Assembly: GCA_965207945.1 (NCBI GenBank)
Contig: OZ242303.1
Span: 744,001-808,000 of the forward strand
From: JAAOII01 sp965207945
GTDB taxonomy: Bacteria; Pseudomonadota; Gammaproteobacteria; CBDBNL01; JAAOII01
DNA length: 64,000 nt
Direction: 5' to 3'
Position 1 is the stretch's first letter. The number at the start of each line of letters is the position of its first letter. The notes beneath the pieces were generated by a model. The model searched no databases. It saw only the letters and a list, made by a program, of their open reading frames with translations, and was not told the DNA's origin. Below, piece after piece: positions 8,262 to 16,903 of this stretch. The position numbers and the translations under genes were made by a program.

Positions 8262-8951
8262 CTACTTATTCTTTTTTTGTAGGTAGTGAGCGCTAGCTTT
8301 TTCAATATAGGGGACAGCGTCGGGGGTCTTGCAGCTGGTTTCTCCATGATCTACTTCCACCTTGCCGATGCGCTTGGCGGCGGCAATGGCGGCGTCTTTT
8401 AATTCTTCGCAATAGGTTCCTATACTGATTAAAGTCCAATTCATTGAATAGCGCGCCCAGTTAGGACTTTGTTGAATATCTCGTTCCAGTTGCTTAAGGT
8501 GCATCGCAATCTTTGCTGGCGTCAAACAATTAGGGTCGTGGGCGAGTATGGAGCTCAAAGTAGAATACCCCAACCCACGATGTATCTCATGTGTGGATTT
8601 GCATAGTTTAGGCAAAAGTTCTTTGGCATCGGGCGAGCGTGCTACTACATTACCCAAGAGGGAGACATGAACATAGTTAGTTAGTTGCTGCACCCACTCC
8701 ATAACTTCAGCTGCATCCATTAGTTGCGGCTCGGCGATTTTTGTGGCAAGATTGCGGCAATCATAATTACCGCTTTTCCATAAGCGACGTGCTAACCCAT
8801 GGTCGCTGCCTATTTTCTTTGCCAGTATATTTAAATTGGCAAAGCTTACACCAAATACTTTATCAGGGTTTGCTCCATGCCGCGCATAAATTTTACGATT
8901 CTGTGCGGTTCCATATTCCTCCAGTTGTTGAACTACTGCATCATATTGCAT
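8262..8951 (-). CDS. DNA alkylation repair protein, AlkD-like HEAT-repeat family
   Basis: The protein belongs by sequence to the HEAT-like DNA alkylation repair family, whose best-known member AlkD removes N3- and N7-alkylated purines. Characteristic segments are KVFGVSFANLNILAKKIGSDH, LWKSGNYDCRNLATKIAEP and the YSMNWTLISIGTYCEELKDAA helix pair; the C-terminus DHGETSCKTPDA is also typical. I chose the ATG at 8951 (MQYDAVVQQLEEYG), giving 229 residues, because the 22 extra codons up to 9017 lie inside the interspersed repeat. The gene stands alone between repeat copies. The enzymatic specificity cannot be judged from sequence. Confidence 0.88.
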   Translation of the reverse strand: MQYDAVVQQLEEYGTAQNRKIYARHGANPDKVFGVSFANLNILAKKIGSDHGLARRLWKSGNYDCRNLATKIAEPQLMDAAEVMEWVQQLTNYVHVSLLGNVVARSPDAKELLPKLCKSTHEIHRGLGYSTLSSILAHDPNCLTPAKIAMHLKQLERDIQQSPNWARYSMNWTLISIGTYCEELKDAAIAAAKRIGKVEVDHGETSCKTPDAVPYIEKASAHYLQKKNK

Positions 8952-8967
8952 ATAGATATTATAAGTA

Positions 8968-9310
8968 TTTTGCAGGCATTGCAAGCATACCGATGGTTCA
9001 TTGCAAGTTTTTAACATTTTGCGGGCGGAGCATGGCTCCGCCCCTACAGACCATTATTCCAAGGATTTAGATACCATACCAGATGTGCGTTGCAAGCACA
9101 CCGATAGTTTATTGCAAGAGTTATGCATCTTGCGGGCGGAGCATGGCTCCGCCCCTACAGACCATCATTCCAAGGATTTAGATACTATACCAGATGTGCG
9201 TTGCAAGCACACCGATAGTTCATTGCAAGTTTTTAACATTTTGCGGGCGGAGCATGGCTCCGCCCCTACAGACCATCATTTCAAGCAGACCATCATTCCA
9301 AGCAGTCCAT
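8968..9310 (+). repeat. Tandem array of three palindromic interspersed repeats
   Basis: Three plus-orientation units follow each other at about 8968-9075, 9080-9190 and 9195-9310. Each has a leading segment (GCAAGCACACCGATAGTT followed by ATTGCAAG), then the palindrome GGCGGAGCATGGCTCCGCC, then CCTACAGACCAT and CATTCCAAG. The last unit is extended by short CATTCCAAGCAG-type repeats. The near identity of the units suggests recent duplication. Protein-like frames here are repeat-derived. The rest of the gap to 9468 is AT-rich with no gene seen. Confidence 0.9.
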
Positions 9311-9468
9311 CATTCCAAGATTTCAAAATTAACCTAAAACGGAATTTTAATGGTATAATTAAAATCAAGTAAAGGTTAAGAATAAAGGTTAAGGCAGTGG
9401 AGCATGTCGGATAACTTACATAAATAATAAAATATTTGTCCAATAATAAATTTTAATAATGGGCGTCT

Positions 9469-12400
9469 ATGAAATCTTTAAATATAATAATTATAAAGAG
9501 GGGATTGGTAGCTACTTGCTTATCTTTGATGGCAGTTGGTTGTGCTGAGTCAGAGAATAAGAATGGCAGCGGGACTTCACAATCTACACCTACCGACAAT
9601 GTTCATACCTTTTCTGCTCCTCATGTTGTAGGCATATACGTTGGTGGAGCGTTATATTCTCGCGAAGATAAAAGCATTAGCGGTCCTATCAATATGCAAG
9701 AAGGGGAAAAGCAAACTTTCTATGCTATTGTCTATGACCCCGACATATCATCTGGTGAATCTATTGATGTGCTCATTAATAGCAGCACTACCAAACTCAA
9801 TACTAATGTTTCTGATAGTTTAAAGGGCTATGTTTCTTTGGCGAATGAAATGGCTTCCGAGCACCTCCCGCAGGCACTTGAAGAATACAAGAACGTTAAT
9901 GTATATATGGTTTTTAACTTTACCTTAGGGCAAGAACTTGCCATAGATGGTAGAGTGTTTGGAACTCATGAACTTGTCATTAGGGCTATTGATGGTAGAC
10001 AACTGCAAGATGCTGCTGGTGTTTTTAAAATAGCAATTGACATAAAGAACGCCAATGATAGTCCCATTATATCAAGCATAAAATATTCAGGTGGAGTTCC
10101 TCAGGAAGACAAAAAAGAGAATACTTTTGTAGTAGCCGAGGGGGGTGCCAATGGAGTTATTAGAATAAAGGTTGACGACCCCGATATACAGCATGGAGAT
10201 ATAATCAGATTAAACGTAAATCCTAAGGGCAAATCTGTAGCCGCATCAAGTAGTGCTATATCAAAGGAATTTACATCATTAAGAGGGAGAGCATTAAGTA
10301 GCACTAAATCTGATAAGGGATATTTCTCACTTAAATCAAATATTGCGGAGCCGAATCAAGTGGAGTTTATAGTAAACATTGCTTCTGAACTTATGCAGGA
10401 TACTGATATAGGCGAGTATCGCTTTGAGTTTTTGGTTTCTGATGATATTGGAAAATTTTCTGCTCAAGATATTATTCTTATTGTGGAAGACAGCAATGAC
10501 TTAACCACTATTCCGAGCTTCAGTTCCTCAGGGAATCTAACCAGCATTACTCCTGCCCCGAATAACGGGCGCCCTCTATTTACAATTTATGAAGGGCAGA
10601 GCGGGCAAATTAATTTTACGCTTTTTGATGAGGACTTAGTTCACAATCCGAAACCGACACTTATATATGACATAACAGGGGACTCTGTAGATGCGCAAAT
10701 TATAAGCTGGGATATTAGAACAAAACCATCATCACCTGATGAAAGAATATTGACAGTCGATATTGGAAGCGGCTTAATCAACCCCCAGCAAATTGATGAC
10801 GCACATGTTAGAACTTATGAGCTTAACTTAGATGTTTCTACTTCTGGTTCTGGTGGAGAGGTTGCGATTAACTATCCATTTACTTTACAGATTATTAATG
10901 TCAATGATGCTCCAAGGATTGTTAATATGACAAGTTTTGGCTCTGTTAGACGCAGCGATAAGGGTAATGATAGGGGCAACGATATGGAGCATTTCATTGT
11001 TGCTGAGGGAGTAAGCCCTAATGGTGGCATTAACGTCACGGTTGAAGATATGGATTTTATCGTGGGTGATAGAGTTAGCTTGACTATTGCAAGCGCTACT
11101 CTTGATGATATGTTTATATCCAGGTTTATATCCATTGCCAAAGCGCAAATAGATGAATCAGATGCGGACTCTAACCAGCAAGTGACATTTACGATAAATA
11201 TTTCATCCGAGTTGTTGGATGATGCCGAGGTGGGGAATCACACCCTAAAAATAAACGCAACAGATGACGAGGGAGCAAGCACCATAAGCAACCTGGTTCT
11301 GATAGTGGAAAACAGCGATGACTTAGCCACTATTTCCCGTTTCAGCACCTCAGGGAATATGACCAGTATTTCTCCCGTTCCGAATAACGGGCGCCCGCTA
11401 TTTACAATTTATGAAGGGCAGAGCGGGCAAATTGAGTTTACGCTTTTTGATGAGGATTTAGTTCACAATCCGAAACCGACACTTATATATGACATAACGG
11501 GGGACACTGTAGATGCGCAAATTATAAACTTGACGCTTGGGACAAAACCATCATCGCCTGATGAAAGAATACTGATAGTTGATATTGGAAGCGGGGTGCA
11601 GCAAATTGATGATGAACATGTCGGCACTTATGAGCTTAGCTTAGATATTTCTACTTCTGGTTCTGGTGGGGTGGTTGCGATTAACTATCCATTTACTTTA
11701 CAGATTATCGATGTCAATAATGCTCCAAGGATTGTTAATATAACAAGTTTTGGTTCTGTTAGTCGCAGCAATCTGGAGCATTTTGTTGTTGCTGAGGGAG
11801 CAAGTGGCAATGGCGGCATTAACATCACAGTTGAAGATATGGATTCTATCTTGCTTGATAGGATTAGTTTGACTGTTGCCAGCGATACTCTTGATGATAG
11901 GTTTATGTCCGTCACCAAGGCGCCAATAGATGAATCAGATGCGGACTCTAACCAGCAAGTGATATTTACGATAAATATTTCATCCGAGTTGTTGGATGAT
12001 GCTGAGGTGGGGAATCACACCCTAAAAATAAACGCAACAGATGACGAGGGGGCAAGCACTATAAGCAACCTGATTCTGATAGTGGAAAATAGCGATGACT
12101 TAACTACTATTCCGAGCTTCAGTTCCTCAGGGAATCTGACCAGCATTACTCCTGTCCCGAACAACGGACGCCCTCTATTTACAATTTACGAAGGACAGAG
12201 CGGGCAAATTGAGTTCACGCTTTCTGATGAGGATTTAACTCACAACCCGACACTTATATACGACATAACGGGGAGCCCTATAGATGCGCAAATTATAAGC
12301 TTGGCTCATAAGGTAAAACCATCATCACCTGATGATAGAATATTGACAGTTGATATTGGAGGCGGATTAATCAACCCCCGGCAAATTGATGACGAGCATG

Positions 12401-15057
12401 TCGGGACTTATGAGCTTAGCTTAGATGTTTCTACTTCTGGTTCTGGTGGAGAGGTTAGCATTAACTATCCATTTACTTTACAGATTATTAATGTCAACGA
12501 TGCTCCGAGGATTGTTGATATGACAAGTTCTGGTTCTGTTAGTCGTATTGATAGGGGCAAGGATATGGATCATTTCATTGTTGCTGAGGGAGTAAGCCCT
12601 AATGGTGGCATTAACGTCATAGTTGAAGATATGGACTTTATCTTGGGTGATAGAGTTAGTTTGACTGTTGCCAGCGCCACTCTTGATGATATGTTTATAG
12701 CCAGGTTTATATCCGTTGCCAAAGCGCATATAGATGAGTCAGAAGCGGACTCTAATCAGCAAGTGACATTTACGATAAATGTTTCATCCGAGACGCTGGA
12801 TGATACCGATCTGGGAACGTACATTCTGGAAATAAACTTAACAGATGCTGAGGGGGCAAGCATTACACGCCAAATTAATTTAGTAGTTGAGAACACCAAT
12901 GAGCCGCCCGTCTTTGCGCAGAAAACTTATGATTTTACTGCGTTTATTCAAACCGCGGCGCCTACATTGCCAGCTGGAACAACTATAGCAACTATAGGAA
13001 CTACCGGACAACAATTATGTCCACCATCATCTTCAATATCTGGATGCGTATCGCCAATAATGCCAAATATCGTGGCAAGCGACCCAGATGCTGGCGACTC
13101 GGCAAACCTAATCTATTCAATTGTAAACCCTGATACAGATAAAGCAAAATTTTACATAGAAGATTTTCGTATTAAGAATAAACTCCCTTTACAGTTTAAA
13201 GCTAAAGAAAGTTTTAATATTACTGTCAAAGACCCTCATGGGAAGCGTGCAATTGAAGAAGCGTTGGTTACAGTGACGGTTAGGAGACCAAGTAATTCTG
13301 ATAAGGATAATGATGGCGACGGGATTGATGATCGTTATGATGGAGCTCCAGGAGACCCTACAGCTAAAACTATGGGCAGTGGGACGCGCGCTGACCCTTA
13401 TATCATCCATAATCTTTTTCAGTTGCAGGCAATAGCTGGGGTTGATCACGAAGGGAGTGGTTTACTAGCGTCCTCTTATACAAAAAACTCCTATTTGTAT
13501 GGGGACGGATTGGTGAAGCAACTCAGCAGTCATTATCGTTTGGCTTATGATATAAATGCTTTCATCACAACAACTGTATTTTGGGATAACGGAAAAGTAA
13601 GACAGCCTACAGGACTTAACCAAAAAGGATTTATCCCCATAGGCATAGGTGTTTGCGATGGAGGCACCACTCAATGTGATTCTTCAGCGGCGCTTCGCCA
13701 AGTAGATGGAAACCCAGTACGCTTTAACGGAACATTTGATGGAGCTGGTTTTGAAATTAGTAGGTTAGGTGTTGATAGGCCGTCAAGCTATGTTGGACTA
13801 TTTGGTGCAGTGGGCGATGGCGGCATTATTGCTAATTTATCCTTAACCTCGGCGCGCATTACAAATTCCGCCACTCGCGAATCCACAAATGATGCAGTCA
13901 AGTTCAGTCACGGAGGGCTCTTAGTAGGGGAAATGTCAGGAGGCACCATAGATAATGTTAATGTTACTGGAACGATAAATGGAGTTGACAATAGATATGG
14001 AGTTGGCAATAGATATGGAGGTATGGCAGGGACAGTTGCTTCAGGGAGGAATCCATTAGTACCTGGCATAATTAAAAATTCTATGGCGGATGTTAAAATT
14101 ACTGCCAATGGCGCTATATTTGGTGGGTTAGTTGGTGCTTTGGGAACTAATTCTTTTATACATGCATCTAATGCTAAGGGGAATCTAATACCTATTGTAA
14201 GTAGTAGTAACATTCCTCTTGCTAGTGAGATAGGGGGATTAGTTGGAGTATCTGATGGTAATATCTTTGCTTCTTATGCCAGCGGTAATGTGAGCGGCTA
14301 TCATTATGTGGGTGGCTTGGTAGGCAAAGTAAATCAGGGCAATGTAATCGGGAGTTTTGCTGCTGGTGATCTTGAAGGAATTAGATACGTTGGCGGAGTA
14401 TTTGGCAGTGTGTTAGGGGGCACTCATAAGTATTTGTATTATGCTGGTCTGCTACCTTCTTATGCCAGAGGCGCATCAGATTCTATAGGCGGCATAGTAG
14501 GGCAAATAACGGCAGGGTCAACTATTTATAGTGTTATTAATATGCGCTCCAGCAATTCTATTAGTAAGCTGAAGGGTGGGTTAATATTTGGCATGATCAA
14601 TCTAGTGGGGGGTGCAAATAGCCCCGATATTCATAATGCCTATTCAATTAATTTACCTAATAATTTTGCAGGTTACATTTTACTTAATACCTATCAAAGT
14701 GGGCTTCCACCGCTTAGCGCCCTTGGAGGTAAATATGAGACGATTAAACTATTAACAGAAAACCAACTTAGGGATTGCGGCAACGATGGCATACCTGCTG
14801 ATGCTATAGTTATGCCTGCTGCAGGTTGCACTGATTTATTCCCCTCTGCTTACTGGGGCGAAACCACTGAATCATTATTAGGTTCTGATTTTACTGTTGG
14901 ATGGCTTTTAGCCCCTAGCGAGTTGCCTGTTATTCAAGTGTCGCGGCTTACTGGTATGGGAACACTCGGGGACATGATAACTCCCGTTCCTGCACAGCAA
15001 AAATGTTATATTGAACCCACCTATACTCACCCCACTTACTGCCCAACCAAACGCTAA
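9469..15057 (+). CDS. Giant lipoprotein adhesin with cadherin-like repeats and GLUG motifs
   Basis: The 1862-residue protein begins with a lipoprotein signal (LSLMAVGCAES; lipidated Cys near residue 25). Residues about 30-340 contain divergent cadherin-like beta-sandwich domains (NDSPII, DDPDIQHGD). Residues about 345-1141 hold three long near-identical units, each with NDAPRIV-type cadherin signatures and Asp-rich strands (VEDMD, ESDADSNQQV) that probably bind calcium. A thrombospondin type 3-like stretch (DKDNDGDGIDDRYDGAPGDP, about 1284) precedes a region of repeated GGLVG/GGIVG units typical of GLUG motifs (about 1480-1720). It is probably surface exposed and mediates attachment; the ligand is unknown. 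It stands alone, followed by palindromic repeats. No sortase or type I secretion signal is seen. Confidence 0.88.
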   Translation: MKSLNIIIIKRGLVATCLSLMAVGCAESENKNGSGTSQSTPTDNVHTFSAPHVVGIYVGGALYSREDKSISGPINMQEGEKQTFYAIVYDPDISSGESIDVLINSSTTKLNTNVSDSLKGYVSLANEMASEHLPQALEEYKNVNVYMVFNFTLGQELAIDGRVFGTHELVIRAIDGRQLQDAAGVFKIAIDIKNANDSPIISSIKYSGGVPQEDKKENTFVVAEGGANGVIRIKVDDPDIQHGDIIRLNVNPKGKSVAASSSAISKEFTSLRGRALSSTKSDKGYFSLKSNIAEPNQVEFIVNIASELMQDTDIGEYRFEFLVSDDIGKFSAQDIILIVEDSNDLTTIPSFSSSGNLTSITPAPNNGRPLFTIYEGQSGQINFTLFDEDLVHNPKPTLIYDITGDSVDAQIISWDIRTKPSSPDERILTVDIGSGLINPQQIDDAHVRTYELNLDVSTSGSGGEVAINYPFTLQIINVNDAPRIVNMTSFGSVRRSDKGNDRGNDMEHFIVAEGVSPNGGINVTVEDMDFIVGDRVSLTIASATLDDMFISRFISIAKAQIDESDADSNQQVTFTINISSELLDDAEVGNHTLKINATDDEGASTISNLVLIVENSDDLATISRFSTSGNMTSISPVPNNGRPLFTIYEGQSGQIEFTLFDEDLVHNPKPTLIYDITGDTVDAQIINLTLGTKPSSPDERILIVDIGSGVQQIDDEHVGTYELSLDISTSGSGGVVAINYPFTLQIIDVNNAPRIVNITSFGSVSRSNLEHFVVAEGASGNGGINITVEDMDSILLDRISLTVASDTLDDRFMSVTKAPIDESDADSNQQVIFTINISSELLDDAEVGNHTLKINATDDEGASTISNLILIVENSDDLTTIPSFSSSGNLTSITPVPNNGRPLFTIYEGQSGQIEFTLSDEDLTHNPTLIYDITGSPIDAQIISLAHKVKPSSPDDRILTVDIGGGLINPRQIDDEHVGTYELSLDVSTSGSGGEVSINYPFTLQIINVNDAPRIVDMTSSGSVSRIDRGKDMDHFIVAEGVSPNGGINVIVEDMDFILGDRVSLTVASATLDDMFIARFISVAKAHIDESEADSNQQVTFTINVSSETLDDTDLGTYILEINLTDAEGASITRQINLVVENTNEPPVFAQKTYDFTAFIQTAAPTLPAGTTIATIGTTGQQLCPPSSSISGCVSPIMPNIVASDPDAGDSANLIYSIVNPDTDKAKFYIEDFRIKNKLPLQFKAKESFNITVKDPHGKRAIEEALVTVTVRRPSNSDKDNDGDGIDDRYDGAPGDPTAKTMGSGTRADPYIIHNLFQLQAIAGVDHEGSGLLASSYTKNSYLYGDGLVKQLSSHYRLAYDINAFITTTVFWDNGKVRQPTGLNQKGFIPIGIGVCDGGTTQCDSSAALRQVDGNPVRFNGTFDGAGFEISRLGVDRPSSYVGLFGAVGDGGIIANLSLTSARITNSATRESTNDAVKFSHGGLLVGEMSGGTIDNVNVTGTINGVDNRYGVGNRYGGMAGTVASGRNPLVPGIIKNSMADVKITANGAIFGGLVGALGTNSFIHASNAKGNLIPIVSSSNIPLASEIGGLVGVSDGNIFASYASGNVSGYHYVGGLVGKVNQGNVIGSFAAGDLEGIRYVGGVFGSVLGGTHKYLYYAGLLPSYARGASDSIGGIVGQITAGSTIYSVINMRSSNSISKLKGGLIFGMINLVGGANSPDIHNAYSINLPNNFAGYILLNTYQSGLPPLSALGGKYETIKLLTENQLRDCGNDGIPADAIVMPAAGCTDLFPSAYWGETTESLLGSDFTVGWLLAPSELPVIQVSRLTGMGTLGDMITPVPAQQKCYIEPTYTHPTYCPTKR
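10501..12890 (+). repeat. Three long near-identical coding repeats in the adhesin gene
   Basis: Units begin at about 10501, 11323 and 12100 and are about 822, 777 and 790 bases long. Long stretches are nearly identical at DNA level, for example CGGGCGCCCGCTATTTACAA and its close variants, and TTTACAATTTATGAAGGGCA. Unit lengths are multiples of three. The DNA-level identity suggests recent duplication or gene conversion, and makes this a region where short-read assembly could collapse copies. Confidence 0.9.
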
Positions 15058-15250
15058 GCTCTTGGAATAATAGTCTGTAGGGGCGGTGGCTTTATTCATC
15101 CCCCCTGGTTCCGCCCGCAAAATGCCTAACACTTGCAATAACACCATTGGCATGCTCGCAACAATACTCTTACAACCCAGGCCTGTTATGGACTGCGCTC
15201 CGCCCGTAAAATGCCTAACCCTTGCGATAACACCATCGGCATGCTCGCAA
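15058..15250 (-). repeat. Palindromic interspersed repeats after the adhesin gene
   Basis: Two degenerate minus-orientation copies lie here. The first has its palindrome interrupted by an insertion (TAGGGGCGGTGGCTTTATTC ... GGTTCCGCCCGC, about 15075-15118). The second is reduced to CTGCGCTCCGCCCG (about 15187-15200). Both are followed by AATGCCTAAC, CTTGC and CATGCTCGCAACA segments. The remaining part of the gap to 15457 is AT-rich and probably carries the promoter of the next cluster. Confidence 0.8.
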
Positions 15251-15343
15251 CAAACTGCAGATATATACCGAATTATGGTTTTTAATTTTTTTCATTTAAT
15301 GCAAAAATAAATTAAAAAATATGTATTTATGTTTAATTCCATG

Positions 15344-15349
15344 TATAAT
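15344..15349 (+). promoter_or_regulatory. Candidate -10 box upstream of the DUF2589-like cluster
   Basis: A perfect TATAAT lies about 110 bases before the first gene of the cluster in an AT-rich stretch. No convincing -35 is seen at the right distance, so this is a weak prediction. Confidence 0.25.
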
Positions 15350-15457
15350 GTGAAAAGTATCTACAAATAACATGAACTATACTATTATGAAAAATACTAC
15401 TTATACTTTTTTTCTTGAACTAGAAGGCAGAATATTAATAATGCCCCCTAATAGTCA

Positions 15458-16018
15458 ATGAGCCAGATAAATACTTTAACTAATTTACCGCTGTCTAATA
15501 TGATTGGCGGACCTTTGACTGCTGCGATTGAAGCACAAAGAGCTGCAGCGGCTAGCACACTTCTCTTTATTACTGAGTTCTGTATGGAGGAAGCTATTGA
15601 TGATAATACTGTTGGAGCATTAAAACAAATTACATTTAAATATAAGGTTTCAGATGATAATGAAACATCAGTTAATGTTCCCTTACTGTTCTTGGTCCCA
15701 GTCCCGTTTATACGTATTGAGAGCGTAAGCATAGCTTTCACCATGCGTTTATCGGAGAGTAGTCTCTCCAAAAAAACAACAACAAAAAGCCGTAGTCAGA
15801 GTGCTAAATTAGAGATTAGTGGGGGAGGGCTTTATGCTTCAGCTAGCTTCAGTGGTTCATTTTCATCTTCTTATAAAAATACTTCGCATTCGGAAAATCG
15901 TTACAATAACGAAATGAACTTTGATGTTAACGTGCAGGCGACACAAGATGATATGCCAGGAGGGCTTAGAAAGATATTTGAAATACTGGAGCCACAAATA
16001 AAAGAAGTCGGAACTTAG
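15458..16018 (+). CDS. DUF2589-like protein 1
   Basis: The 186-residue protein has the pattern I associate with DUF2589: an N-terminal helix (IGGPLTAAIEAQRAAAASTL, about residues 16-35), then a beta region with VPLLFLVPVPFIRIESVSIAF (about 76-96), then Ser-rich strands and a short C-terminal helix (DDMPGGLRKIFEIL). Two further relatives are encoded downstream in the same cluster. There is no signal peptide. No function is established for the family to my knowledge; the alternating strands suggest a structural, self-assembling or scaffolding protein. It is the first gene of a same-direction run reaching 24.0 kb. The start lacks an obvious ribosome binding site. Confidence 0.75.
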   Translation: MSQINTLTNLPLSNMIGGPLTAAIEAQRAAAASTLLFITEFCMEEAIDDNTVGALKQITFKYKVSDDNETSVNVPLLFLVPVPFIRIESVSIAFTMRLSESSLSKKTTTKSRSQSAKLEISGGGLYASASFSGSFSSSYKNTSHSENRYNNEMNFDVNVQATQDDMPGGLRKIFEILEPQIKEVGT

Positions 16019-16135
16019 GCAGAGGGGAATTAACAAATAAAGGAATGATTTTTAGGGGGAATGCTTTTCTTATAACTAATTATTATTGTGTAAGAAATTT
16101 TTTATTGATGTAACTAAAACGAAGGAGAAATTAAT

Positions 16136-16861
16136 ATGTCAGGAGAAAAAATACTAAATAATCTGGATTTTGCTAATATTATTGGCGGTCCATTGAGTGC
16201 TGCAGTAGAAGCTCAAAGAGATTCTGCTACTGCAACGCTTGCTTTCATTTCACAGGTTGGCTTTGCTCCAAGTAGTGCATATACTGCAAAATTATTGACA
16301 CTTGAAGCAGTGGTCACGACTAAAAGAAATGCATTAAGTGAAAAAAAGAGGGCTGCGAACGCTAAACCGACTGATACAGCTATTATAACTGCTAAAAATG
16401 ATGTTGTTGCAGCTGAAGCAGCGGTTATTGCACATAAAAATAGCATGGCGGTAGAGGGTGATGTTCGCTATGTATCTTTTAATTATGATCTTGCAAGAGA
16501 GGACGCAAATAACAACAAAGGTCAGATTAGAGTACCTATACTTACAATTGTCCCAATTCCATATTTAAGTATTACCAGTATGGATCTGGATTTTTCAACA
16601 AAAATAACAGAATCTTATAGCGACGATGAAAGTCGCGGCGAGTATTATGGAGGTAGCTATAGAAGTAAATCAGCGCGATTTAGATGTTATTATTCTAACC
16701 AATCTTCTTCCAGTAGCAATGAATCTCTTAAATCTTCGTTTGATATGAAGGTTCATGTCCATGCTGAAAATATTGATATGCCAGCTGGTCTATCAAGGAT
16801 TTTAGGTATTTTAGAAGCTAATTTAATTTCCAATGAAGTTGAAAGTGACACTTCTGAGTAA
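16136..16861 (+). CDS. DUF2589-like protein 2, with a coiled-coil insert
   Basis: The 241-residue protein shares with its upstream neighbour the N-terminal IIGGPLSAAVEAQRDSATATL helix, the VPILTIVPIPYLSITSMDLDF strand pair and the C-terminal DMPAGLSRILGILEAN. It differs by an Ala/Lys-rich helical insert at about residues 50-105 (LEAVVTTKRNALSEKKRAAN and following) that looks like an antiparallel coiled coil. The start is supported by a good ribosome binding site (AAGGAG, about 10 bases before the ATG). It is probably a paralogue performing a similar role with an added protein-binding arm. Confidence 0.75.
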   Translation: MSGEKILNNLDFANIIGGPLSAAVEAQRDSATATLAFISQVGFAPSSAYTAKLLTLEAVVTTKRNALSEKKRAANAKPTDTAIITAKNDVVAAEAAVIAHKNSMAVEGDVRYVSFNYDLAREDANNNKGQIRVPILTIVPIPYLSITSMDLDFSTKITESYSDDESRGEYYGGSYRSKSARFRCYYSNQSSSSSNESLKSSFDMKVHVHAENIDMPAGLSRILGILEANLISNEVESDTSE

Positions 16862-16903
16862 CTTTTATTTGCAATTGCCATATCATAATCACTAAAATAT
16901 ACT

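Noticed and set aside
8968..9310. CRISPR array
   Set aside because: The units are over 100 bases long, the sequence between palindromes is itself repeated and not unique, and no cas genes are present.
9001..9372. A 123-codon frame with three similar protein repeats
   Set aside because: The repeats come from three copies of the palindromic interspersed DNA repeat; similar frames arise at the other copies, so this is not a protein gene.
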